NCBI RefSeq assembly: GCF_004005995.1
Contig: NZ_CP034767.1
Location: 2,108,001-2,172,000 of the forward strand
DNA length: 64,000 nucleotides
Source of the DNA: Devosia sp. 1566
Lineage (GTDB): Bacteria > Pseudomonadota > Alphaproteobacteria > Rhizobiales > Devosiaceae
Reading direction: 5' to 3'
Below the pieces are notes generated by a model. That model was not told the origin of the DNA, searched no databases, and worked only from the letters and a program-made list of their open reading frames with translations. The first letter of the stretch is position 1. Each line of letters opens with the position of its first letter. The translations under genes and the position numbers were made by a program. Below, in pieces: positions 53,241 through 60,010 of this stretch.

Positions 53241-53654
53241 TCAAGGGAAGCGGCCGAACTTCGCCAATTCCACCCGCACTCGAAGTTCGATGTCGTCCAG
53301 CACCCCCTCCAGCCCCGGCTCGGACTGGCCACGCTCTTCCGCGATCATGCTCATCAATTGGTCCAGCCGGTTGGCGCTCACTTGCCCGACGAGGAGATCG
53401 GCCTTGATCGCCTCCATCTGGTCCAGCATGGAAGCGCCGCGCCGCACCGCCTTGCGTCGTCCCTGGGTCGGATCTTCCACCGCCTGCAACGCCAGCAACG
53501 CACTCAGGCTCGCCGTGGGCGCCGTGCCGGCAACTTGTCCGGCCTGCCGCGGCGCCTCTGTACCGGCCGGAACAAAGGCCGGTCCGCCCGCCGCACGCTG
53601 GGCCGAACCGCGCCCGGCAAGGCCGGCGGCGCGAGAATTGCTGTCGATGCGCAT
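53241..53654 (-). CDS. fliX: Flagellar assembly regulator FliX
   Basis: Alphaproteobacterial regulator that in Caulobacter couples early flagellar assembly to FlbD activity. The 137 residues from MRIDSNSRAAG have the family C-terminal domain: a helix ALLALQAVEDPTQGRRKAVRRGASMLDQMEAIKADLL, then QLMSMIAEERGQSEPGLEGVLDDIELRVRVELAKF. The N-terminal half is Ala/Gly-rich and poorly conserved. It is divergent from flgI, the same arrangement as in Caulobacter. A perfect CtrA box lies 50 bases upstream of its start. Confidence 0.87.
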   Translation of the reverse strand: MRIDSNSRAAGLAGRGSAQRAAGGPAFVPAGTEAPRQAGQVAGTAPTASLSALLALQAVEDPTQGRRKAVRRGASMLDQMEAIKADLLVGQVSANRLDQLMSMIAEERGQSEPGLEGVLDDIELRVRVELAKFGRFP

Positions 53655-53705
53655 GGGCGGACTCAGCTGGGAAAGGAACACCTCGGCAAAATCTGCCCGC
53701 TTTGG

Positions 53706-53721
53706 TTAACGGCAGCTTAAC
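53706..53721. promoter_or_regulatory. CtrA box between fliX and flgI
   Basis: Perfect TTAA-CGGCAGC-TTAAC (TTAA-N7-TTAAC). It is 52 bases from fliX and 157 from flgI. Caulobacter fliX is CtrA-controlled. Confidence 0.7.
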
Positions 53722-53724
53722 GCG

Positions 53725-53739
53725 CCCGGCAAGAATTGC
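53725..53739 (+). promoter_or_regulatory. FlbD/ftr-like element before flgI
   Basis: CCCGGCAAGAATTGC, identical over 15 bases to the element before flgB. It lies about 100 bases upstream of the sigma-54 promoter of flgI, a typical enhancer distance. Its AAGAAT could also be a -10 for a plus-strand promoter with the CtrA box at -35. Confidence 0.5.
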
Positions 53740-53777
53740 TCACCCCCATCCCGGCGACAAGAAAAGAGAGACCCACA

Positions 53778-53810
53778 ATGGTGAATAAAGCTGCTGGAAC
53801 AGCGCACTAA
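53778..53810 (+). CDS. Possible ten-residue leader peptide before flgI
   Basis: ATG GTG AAT ... TAA encodes MVNKAAGTAH. AGAGAG sits eight bases before the ATG. It would be the first frame on a transcript starting at the CtrA/ftr element. Such a short frame is weak evidence; no attenuator is evident after it. Confidence 0.2.
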   Translation: MVNKAAGTAH

Positions 53811-53826
53811 GCCCTCGACCCGAGCT

Positions 53827-53842
53827 TGGCACGCTTCTGGCA
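53827..53842 (+). promoter_or_regulatory. Sigma-54 (-24/-12) promoter of flgI
   Basis: TGGCACGCTTCTGGCA has the full TGGCACG -24 box and GC exactly 12 positions after GG, one mismatch from TGGCACG-N4-TTGCA. It ends 35 bases before the flgI start. This is the best sigma-54 match in the window. Confidence 0.65.
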
Positions 53843-53877
53843 AAGCACTGGGCAGACCATCCCGCGGGAGCCCATCA

Positions 53878-54999
53878 GTGCACAGTTTCGTCCGAACCAT
53901 CTTCGCATCGCTGCTGACGCCCATGCTTTTGCTCGCCCCTACGCTGCCCGCCGTCGCCGCCTCTGCCCGCATTAAGGATGTCGTCGACATCGAAGGCGTG
54001 CGTGAAAACCAGCTCGTGGGTTACGGCCTCGTGGTCGGCCTCAATGGCACCGGCGACAGCCTCAACAACGCGCCCTTCACCAAGCAATCGCTGCAATCCA
54101 TGCTGGAGCGCCTCGGCGTCAACACGGCCGGCGAGAATGTGCGCACCGCCAATGTGGCCGCCGTCATGGTCACCGCCAATTTGCCCCCGTTTGCTACCCA
54201 GGGCTCGCGCATGGATGTCACCGTCTCGGCGCTGGGCGATGCCGACAGCCTCCAGGGTGGCACGCTCCTTGTTACCCCCCTGCTCGGCGCCGATGGCGAA
54301 GTCTATGCCATCGCCCAGGGCTCGGTTTCCATCAATGGCTTCAAGGCCGAGGGCGACGCCGCCACAATCATCTCGGGCGTGCCCACCACCGGCCGCATTT
54401 CCTCGGGCGCCCTTATTGAACGCGAGATCGAGTTCGCCCTAGGGGCCCAGCACTCGCTGCGCCTCGCCTTGCGCAACCCCGATCTCACCACCTCGCGCCG
54501 CATTGCGCTGGCCATCAACGACTTCATCGGCGTGCCCACCGCCACGCCGGAAAATCCCGCCACTGTCCGCATCACCCTGCCCAAGGGCTTTAACGGCAAC
54601 ATCGTCGATCTCCTGACCGATATCGAGCAGTTGATGGTCCAAACCGATCAGACCGCCAAGATCGTCATCGACGAGAATTCCGGCATCATTGTCATGGGCA
54701 AGGATGTCCGCGTTTCGAGCGTCGCCGTTGCCCAATCCAATCTCACTGTGACGATCGCCGAAACCCCCGAAGTGGTTCAACCCGAGCCCTTCAGCAATGG
54801 CGTCACCGCGGTGGAGCCAAACACTGACCTTGATGTGATGCAGTCCGATACCGCCCTCGCCGTGGTCAACGAGTCCGTCACGCTGCAGGAGCTCGTCGAT
54901 GGCCTCAATGCCCTGGGCATCGCCCCGCGCGATCTCATCGCCATTCTCCAGGCCATCAAGGCCACCGGCGCCCTCCAGGCCGAAATCGAGGTTCTGTGA
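53878..54999 (+). CDS. flgI: Flagellar P-ring protein FlgI
   Basis: Periplasmic ring protein around the rod in the peptidoglycan layer. The 373 residues start with a signal peptide (RTIFASLLTPMLLLAPTLPAVAA), then ARIKDVVDIEGVRENQLVGYGLVVGLNGTGDSLNNAPFTKQSLQSMLERLGV, the unmistakable FlgI opening, and end GIAPRDLIAILQAIKATGALQAEIEVL. The start is GTG with GGGAG eight bases before. It opens the flgI-flgJ-flgN-like operon. Confidence 0.98.
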   Translation: MHSFVRTIFASLLTPMLLLAPTLPAVAASARIKDVVDIEGVRENQLVGYGLVVGLNGTGDSLNNAPFTKQSLQSMLERLGVNTAGENVRTANVAAVMVTANLPPFATQGSRMDVTVSALGDADSLQGGTLLVTPLLGADGEVYAIAQGSVSINGFKAEGDAATIISGVPTTGRISSGALIEREIEFALGAQHSLRLALRNPDLTTSRRIALAINDFIGVPTATPENPATVRITLPKGFNGNIVDLLTDIEQLMVQTDQTAKIVIDENSGIIVMGKDVRVSSVAVAQSNLTVTIAETPEVVQPEPFSNGVTAVEPNTDLDVMQSDTALAVVNESVTLQELVDGLNALGIAPRDLIAILQAIKATGALQAEIEVL

Positions 55000-55319
55000 T
55001 GCTCGCTCACCAGCTTCAAGCCAAGCCTGGCGCCAGTCTCACCCCTGCCCAGGTGGCCAAGGTGCGCAGCCAGGCCGAGGAATTCGAAGGCGTGTTCCTC
55101 AATACCCTCGTCAAGGAAATGTTTGCCACCCTCAAAGGCGACGGCGGCTTTGGCGAGGAAACCTGGCGCTCCATGCAGTCCGAGCAGCTCGCCGCCAGCA
55201 TGGCCGGCAATGGCGGACTTGGCATTGCCGACCAGATGTTGGGCGACCTGCTAGCCATGCAGGAAGCCGCCAACAACCAGATCAACCAACCCGTCCTTAT
55301 GGGAGTTTCCACCCGATGA
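54999..55319 (+). CDS. flgJ: Rod-binding protein, FlgJ N-terminal type
   Basis: Rod cap/rod-binding protein of 106 residues that has only the N-terminal domain of enteric FlgJ, without the muramidase domain, as is normal in alphaproteobacteria (CheL in Caulobacter). The motif EFEGVFLNTLVKEMFATLKGDGGFGEETWRSMQSEQLAASMAGNGGLGIADQML is clear. The ATG shares one base with the flgI stop (TGATG). Confidence 0.9.
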   Translation: MLAHQLQAKPGASLTPAQVAKVRSQAEEFEGVFLNTLVKEMFATLKGDGGFGEETWRSMQSEQLAASMAGNGGLGIADQMLGDLLAMQEAANNQINQPVLMGVSTR

Positions 55320-55783
55320 CCGCTGCCGCCCGCCTCGCCGCCCGTGATGCCCTTTCCGCGCACGAGCTGTGCCGAAATGCCGAAGCGGCCCTGACGGCGC
55401 TGGTTGATGTGATGAACCAGGAAACCACGCTCCTGCGCGCCGGCCGCTTGCGCGACGCTGGAACCCTCACTGCTGACAAGGCCCGCCTGGCGCAGGATTA
55501 TGTGGAATTTGCCCGCTCCATCCAGCGCGAAAACCTGCGCCTCAAAGCCGAAGCACCTGATGCCCTCGATCGGCTCCGCCTCGGCCACGAGCAACTTGCC
55601 ACCCAGATGGCCGAAAACCTGCGCGTACTCGCCACGGCGCGCACCGTCACCGAGGACCTCCTCTCCGACGTCGCCACGGTCGTGGGCAAGCAGAACCGCG
55701 CTCAAACCTACGGCCGTGCTGGCACCCTCGCTACCGACCCCGCCCACGCCGCCCGGGGCATCGCAGTAAACCGGGCTCTGTGA
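55316..55783 (+). CDS. FlgN-like flagellar protein
   Basis: A 155-residue, all-helical, charged protein whose ATG overlaps the flgJ stop by four bases. The body (AALTALVDVMNQETTLLRAGRLRDAGTLTADKARLAQDYVEFARSIQREN) has the FlgN pattern, in which a long antiparallel helix pair binds hook-filament junction proteins before export. FlgK and FlgL are encoded within 8 kb. The longer in-frame extension upstream is a shadow of flgI and flgJ. Moderate certainty. Confidence 0.7.
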   Translation: MTAAARLAARDALSAHELCRNAEAALTALVDVMNQETTLLRAGRLRDAGTLTADKARLAQDYVEFARSIQRENLRLKAEAPDALDRLRLGHEQLATQMAENLRVLATARTVTEDLLSDVATVVGKQNRAQTYGRAGTLATDPAHAARGIAVNRAL

Positions 55784-55858
55784 CGGTTCCACTGCTCCCG
55801 CAGAATTGCCCGTCGTGGTTAACCGAAGCTTTCGCTGCGAAAACAGCTAAACACCCGC

Positions 55859-55882
55859 AAAGGCCCGCAGCGCGGGCCTTCG
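55859..55882 (+). terminator. Hairpin after the FlgN-like gene
   Basis: AAGGCCCGC ... GCGGGCCTT perfect inverted repeat in the spacer before flagellin 1. The following bases (CGCGCC) are not T-rich, so this may be a weak terminator or a leader structure. Confidence 0.45.
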
Positions 55883-56029
55883 CGCCAACGCCGCATCAAC
55901 TGCGGCACCCCAAGCAACGAAGCCTTAAGGCCCTCACTTAACTGTTCTTTATGCGCTGCTGCGCCAGGATCGACCGTGCCTCAGGAAGAGGCGCGTTAGT
56001 AATGCGTATCCCAGAAAAGGACTACTACT

Positions 56030-57184
56030 TTGGGTGATATCTCCCTCTCGAAAGCCGTTCGCTCGAACCTGCTTTCCCTCCAGAACACCTCCGCCATGAT
56101 GGGCAAGACCCAGGACCGCTTGGCGACCGGCAACAAGGTGAACTCGGCGCTCGACAACCCAACCAACTTCTTTACCGCTTCCTCGCTGAACAGCCGCGCC
56201 GGCGACCTGAACCAGCTCATGGACTCCATGGCAAATGGTATCCAGACCATCGAAGCGGCCAACAACGGCCTGACCTCGATCACCAAGACCCTGGAATCGA
56301 TGCAGTCGACGCTGCGCCAAGCCCGTCAGGACAAGTCGTTCCAGACCGGCTCCTTCGAGGTAGCGAAGGACACTGACGCCGCCGCAGAACCGGGGAGCAT
56401 CAAGGCGGGCAGCATAACATTCGAGGGTGGTTCAACTGGTGGCACCGCCACTACTGCGAAGACCGTAACTGTCGCTGCCGGTGACACCCTTGACGATGTT
56501 GTCGCAAAGATCAACAAAGGCGACGTAGTGTCGGGGGTAAGAGCCTCGAACGATAACGGCAAGCTGCGTATAGAGAATCTTTCGACGTCCGAACTTAAAA
56601 TCGGCGCTACCGACTCTGTAACCGTTCCTACGGATGGCGGCACGATCGATGGCAACTCTGTTCGTGCAGACTTGGCAGAACAGTATAACGATCTGCGCGA
56701 TCAGCTCGACAAGCTCGCAGACGACGCTTCGTTCAACGGCATCAACTTGCTGCGTGGCGACAAGCTAAAGCTCACCTTTAACGAAACCGGCACTTCCGAA
56801 CTGGACATCCAGTCCCGTATTGGCGGCACAGACGGCGCGACGGTAAACGCCGCGACCCTCGGTATCGAGACGCAGCTTCAGAAGCAGAACCTTGATACCG
56901 ATTCAGACATCGATGGCTTCATCGCAAATGTTAAGACGGCACTGAACACGGTCCGTTCGCAGGCTTCGGCCTTCGGCTCGTCCTTGTCCATCGTGCAGAA
57001 CCGCCAGGACTTCTCCAAGAGCATGATCAACACGCTTCAGACTGGCGCTGCCAATTTGACCCTGGCTGACATGAACGAGGAAGCCGCCAACCTTCTGGCC
57101 CTGCAGACCCGCCAGTCACTATCCTCGAACTCGCTGTCGCTGGCTTCGCAGGCCGACCAGTCGGTTCTCCAGCTGATCCGTTAA
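56030..57184 (+). CDS. Flagellin 1, TTG start
   Basis: Filament protein of 384 residues, much shorter than enteric flagellin, as is typical of rhizobial forms. The N-terminal D0/D1 region (GDISLSKAVRSNLLSLQNTSAMMGKTQDRLATGNKVNSALDNPTNFFTASSLNSRAGDLNQLMDSM) and the C-terminal D1/D0 region (FSKSMINTLQTGAANLTLADMNEEAANLLALQTRQSLSSNSLSLASQADQSVLQLIR) are conserved; the central part is variable. The start must be TTG: no in-frame ATG lies near, and AAAAGG precedes it. A hairpin GCCTC-AGGAA-GAGGC sits 38 bases upstream. A second flagellin gene follows. Confidence 0.95.
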   Translation: MGDISLSKAVRSNLLSLQNTSAMMGKTQDRLATGNKVNSALDNPTNFFTASSLNSRAGDLNQLMDSMANGIQTIEAANNGLTSITKTLESMQSTLRQARQDKSFQTGSFEVAKDTDAAAEPGSIKAGSITFEGGSTGGTATTAKTVTVAAGDTLDDVVAKINKGDVVSGVRASNDNGKLRIENLSTSELKIGATDSVTVPTDGGTIDGNSVRADLAEQYNDLRDQLDKLADDASFNGINLLRGDKLKLTFNETGTSELDIQSRIGGTDGATVNAATLGIETQLQKQNLDTDSDIDGFIANVKTALNTVRSQASAFGSSLSIVQNRQDFSKSMINTLQTGAANLTLADMNEEAANLLALQTRQSLSSNSLSLASQADQSVLQLIR

Positions 57185-57206
57185 TCGGTAACAGCAGCAC
57201 CAATCA

Positions 57207-57234
57207 GAAGGCGGGCTCCGGCCTGCCTTCTTTG
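57207..57234 (+). terminator. Terminator after flagellin 1
   Basis: GAAGGC ... GCCTTC inverted repeat followed by TTTGTC, 22 bases after the flagellin stop. Confidence 0.75.
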
Positions 57235-57821
57235 TCAGCTGGGCACCGCAGCCTTCTGGTGCAAACCTGAGCACCGGAGCCCCCTGGCGCACGATGTCAC
57301 CCCGGCCTTGAGCCGGGGCCGATCTCGACATCTTTCCCCACGCCACCAGCTCGCAATTATGCCCCACCACCTCATCCCGGGCTCACCGCACCACAATGCT
57401 TCCTCAGCCCGCATCCTGGGGTGCCGCGCAGCGGCCTCGGAAGGCGATCGCGTCCCACCTCAGCACCACGAACCTTATCCCCGCTCTCAAAAGCTCCGCT
57501 ATACTCCCTCTCATTCCCCCGCAGGAGCGGCGCTGCAGCGACCAGAGGGCGGGTGTGAACCACGGGACTTCGGGGAGATCGCCCCCGAAGTGGGTCCGAG
57601 CGGTGTTGGACAGTTATCTCCTGCCTGCTTTGGAGATCGCAACACGGGCTGGTCCGGTAAATCCCGGCAACCCCGAGGCGGCGCCGTCTCATCAAATCAA
57701 ACTTCAGGGGCGGCTGCCGCCTCGGGGTCCGCTCCACTTTCATCAGCCGAGGGTCACAAGCCCGCGGCACGAAGCTGCTCGCCTTTGACAAACATGCTTA
57801 CCGCCGCCCCAACAAGCATGG
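57235..57821. other. Long spacer between the two flagellin genes with no supported gene
   Basis: Nearly 600 bases between terminator and promoter elements. Both strands have open frames (for example the minus strand from 57791), but none shows a family pattern, a good ribosome site or normal codon use. The first part looks like a worn intergenic repeat (CCGGCCTTGAGCCGGGG palindrome near 57303). The rest (57530-57780) is unexplained. It may hold remains of a lost gene or an RNA. Confidence 0.5.
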
Positions 57822-57837
57822 TTAACGCCCTTTTAGG
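57822..57837 (+). promoter_or_regulatory. CtrA-like box before flagellin 2
   Basis: TTAA-CGCCCTT-TTAG, two mismatches from TTAA-N7-TTAAC. A TATAGG hexamer lies with its centre 22 bases downstream, a spacing like that seen at flgB (23) and flgI (20). Transcription would start about 50 bases before the ATG. Confidence 0.45.
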
Positions 57838-57911
57838 AGTCGGCGCGCTATAGGTGATTCAACCTCAAGGAGAGGATCTGCCGAGTCTCGGCGCGTACTG
57901 AAGGAAGCATC

Positions 57912-59087
57912 ATGTCCGATATCTCTCTTTCGAAAGCTGTGCGGTCAAACCTGCTTTCGCTCCAGAACACCGCGGACCTCATGGCGACCACCCAGGGGCG
58001 CCTGTCGACCGGCAACAAGGTCAACACTGCTCTCGATAACCCCACCAACTTCTTCACGGCCTCGTCGCTCAACAGCCGCGCGGGCGATCTGAACCAGCTG
58101 ATGGACTCCATGGCCAATGGAATCCAGACCATCGAAGCGGCCAATAATGGCCTGACCTCCATCACCAAGACCCTGGAGTCGATGCAGTCCACCCTGCGCC
58201 AGGCGCGACAGGACAAGTCGTTCCACACTGAGTCCTTTGCGGTCTCGACCACCGACGGCAAGTTCGCCGGCACAGCCACTGCTGGAGCTGGCGACGCCAC
58301 CACAACCCTGGTCTTCGGCGACACAACTGATGGGCTTGGCGCATTGGCCGCGCCTGTCACCGTCAATGTGGGCGGCCTGAGCCTGGACGAAACCGTGGCA
58401 GCGATCAACAAGGCGGCGGAAACCGGCGGTGCCCTCGCAGGCGCGGTCCGCGCAACCAACGATAACGGCAAGCTGCGAATCGAGAACATCTCAACCCAGC
58501 CTTTGGCGATGGAGAGCGGCGCTGGCTCCTCGATCAGCAATGCCGTGATCAAGGGCAATGCAGTCCGTGCCGACTTGGCGACGCAGTACAATGAACTGCG
58601 CGATCAACTCGACAAATTCTCCGATGACGCCTCATTCAACGGCATTAACTTGCTACGCGGCGATAAGCTGAAGATCACCTTCAACGAGACCGGCACCTCC
58701 GAAATGGAACTCCAGTCCAACATCAACGGGACTAAGGGCGCCACGATCAACACAGCCACCCTCAAGCTCGACACCAGCATGACAGCGTCTGAACTCGACG
58801 CAGATGGTGACATCGATGAGTACTTGGCGGGAGTAAAGGCCGCGCTGGCAACCGTGCGGTCTCAGGCGTCCTCCTTTGGCTCTTCGCTGTCCATCGTGCA
58901 GAACCGCCAGGACTTCACCAAGAACATGATCAACACCCTGGAAACCGGTGCGTCCAACCTGACCCTTGCTGACATGAATGAGGAAGCCGCCAACCTCCTC
59001 GCGCTCCAGACCCGCCAGTCGCTGTCCTCCTCCTCGCTGTCGCTCGCTTCGCAGGCTGACCAGTCGGTCCTGCAACTGCTCCAGTAA
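57912..59087 (+). CDS. Flagellin 2
   Basis: Second flagellin, 391 residues. The first 100 and last 100 residues are almost the same as in flagellin 1 (SDISLSKAVRSNLLSLQNT ... MNEEAANLLALQTRQSLSSSSLSLASQADQSVLQLLQ), while the middle differs, so the pair arose by duplication. It begins with an ATG and GAAGGAAG upstream, unlike flagellin 1. The leader contains a GCCGA-GTC-TCGGC hairpin 20 bases before the start. A terminator follows, then flbT and flaF, whose products control flagellin expression. Confidence 0.96.
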   Translation: MSDISLSKAVRSNLLSLQNTADLMATTQGRLSTGNKVNTALDNPTNFFTASSLNSRAGDLNQLMDSMANGIQTIEAANNGLTSITKTLESMQSTLRQARQDKSFHTESFAVSTTDGKFAGTATAGAGDATTTLVFGDTTDGLGALAAPVTVNVGGLSLDETVAAINKAAETGGALAGAVRATNDNGKLRIENISTQPLAMESGAGSSISNAVIKGNAVRADLATQYNELRDQLDKFSDDASFNGINLLRGDKLKITFNETGTSEMELQSNINGTKGATINTATLKLDTSMTASELDADGDIDEYLAGVKAALATVRSQASSFGSSLSIVQNRQDFTKNMINTLETGASNLTLADMNEEAANLLALQTRQSLSSSSLSLASQADQSVLQLLQ

Positions 59088-59114
59088 GGGGGCGACAGGC
59101 AACTTCAGATCGCC

Positions 59115-59146
59115 AAGGCGGGCCGCGGCCCGCCTTCGTTGTTTTT
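59115..59146 (+). terminator. Terminator after flagellin 2
   Basis: AAGGCGGGCC ... GGCCCGCCTT perfect inverted repeat, then CGTTGTTTTTG. It separates flagellin 2 from flbT. Confidence 0.85.
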
Positions 59147-59200
59147 GCGCTCACCGCGGGCTAAAACAGCCCCTGCTCTGCCCCGATCGGAACCAGCACC

Positions 59201-59626
59201 ATGGCGCTAAAAGTCGAACTGAAACCCGGCGAAAAGCTCCTGGTGGGCCAATGCATCATCACCAATTCCGACCAGCGCACCCGCCTCTTTATTGATGGCC
59301 ACGTCCCGATCCTCCGGGAAAAGGACATTTTGACCGCTGAAACGGCCAACACCCCCGCCAAGCGCATCTATCTGGCGGTACAGCTCATGTATATCGCCGA
59401 GGATATTGAAACCCCGCGCGAAGCTTACTTCGCTCTGGTCGATGAGTTCCTTGAAGCGGTTCCCTCGGCGGCCGAACTGATCGGCGAAATCAACAACGAG
59501 ATATTAACTGGGGCTTTATATAAAGCTCTGAAGGCCGCTCAAAGGCTGATCGACTACGAACAGGACCTTCTTTCCCATGTATCAGCAAGGCGCCCGGGCC
59601 TACCAGCAGACGGCGAAAGTCGTTGA
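59201..59626 (+). CDS. flbT: Flagellin mRNA regulator FlbT
   Basis: Post-transcriptional repressor that in Caulobacter binds the 5' leader of flagellin mRNA and promotes its decay when the hook is incomplete. The 141 residues show LKPGEKLLVGQCIITNSDQRTRLFIDGHVPILREKDIL, then the helical AVQLMYIAEDIETPREAYFALVDEFLEAVPSAAELIGEINNEILTGALYKALKAAQRLIDYE, the FlbT core. It overlaps the following flaF gene by 50 bases in another frame. Confidence 0.93.
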   Translation: MALKVELKPGEKLLVGQCIITNSDQRTRLFIDGHVPILREKDILTAETANTPAKRIYLAVQLMYIAEDIETPREAYFALVDEFLEAVPSAAELIGEINNEILTGALYKALKAAQRLIDYEQDLLSHVSARRPGLPADGESR

Positions 59627-59942
59627 GAACCCACGCGAGCGTGAATCAGCACTCCTGATGAAGGCTGCAGCCAATCTGCAGCGCGTCAAGGACGAGTGGC
59701 CGGCAAGCTTTGACGACCTCGCCCCCGCCCTGACCTTCAACCGCAAGCTCTGGACCATTTTCATGAGCTCGGTGACCCGGCCCGACAATCCGCTGCCCCA
59801 GGATGTGCGCCAGAACATCGCCAATCTTGGTCTCTACATTCTCAACGAGACCCGCGAGATGATGATGCAGCCCCAGCCGCAAAAACTTGATGCCCTGGTG
59901 CGCCTCAACCGCCAGATCGCCGCCGGCCTGCGCGGCGCCTGA
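59577..59942 (+). CDS. flaF: Flagellin synthesis activator FlaF
   Basis: Partner of FlbT, needed for flagellin synthesis or secretion. The 121 residues are helical: MYQQGARAYQQTAKVVENPRERESALLMKAAANLQRV at the start and RLNRQIAAGLRGA at the end; IANLGLYILNETREMMMQPQPQKLDALVRLN is the family C-terminus. The ATG lies 50 bases before the flbT stop, an unusually long overlap that couples their translation. Confidence 0.9.
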   Translation: MYQQGARAYQQTAKVVENPRERESALLMKAAANLQRVKDEWPASFDDLAPALTFNRKLWTIFMSSVTRPDNPLPQDVRQNIANLGLYILNETREMMMQPQPQKLDALVRLNRQIAAGLRGA

Positions 59943-59967
59943 CCCACCTGACGCTGCCCGTAAAAAT

Positions 59968-59998
59968 AAACCCCCGCCTCGCAGCGGGGGTTTTATAT
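59968..59998. terminator. Shared terminator of flaF and flgL
   Basis: AACCCCCGC ... GCGGGGGTT inverted repeat with TTTTATATT after it on the plus strand and TTATTTTTA on the minus strand. It lies between two convergent genes. Confidence 0.85.
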
Positions 59999-60010
59999 TG
60001 AGAAGCCTAG

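Noticed and set aside
53135..53332. Minus-strand small frame between dksA and fliX
   Set aside because: It overlaps the fliX end in another frame and has no family pattern; the spacer is better explained as the dksA promoter region.
55904..55920. CGGCACCCCAAGCAA as a sigma-54 promoter of flagellin 1
   Set aside because: The GG and GC are two bases too close for a -24/-12 promoter.
55859..56029. TTAA-N9-TTAAC before flagellin 1 as a CtrA box
   Set aside because: The spacing is nine, not seven, and the other candidate (TTAA-N7-TTTC at 55819) has a poor second half, so no CtrA site is claimed for flagellin 1.
57372..57853. Open frames on both strands in the spacer between the flagellins
   Set aside because: No recognisable domain, no good ribosome site and unusual residue mix on both strands. 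Kept only as an unexplained spacer.
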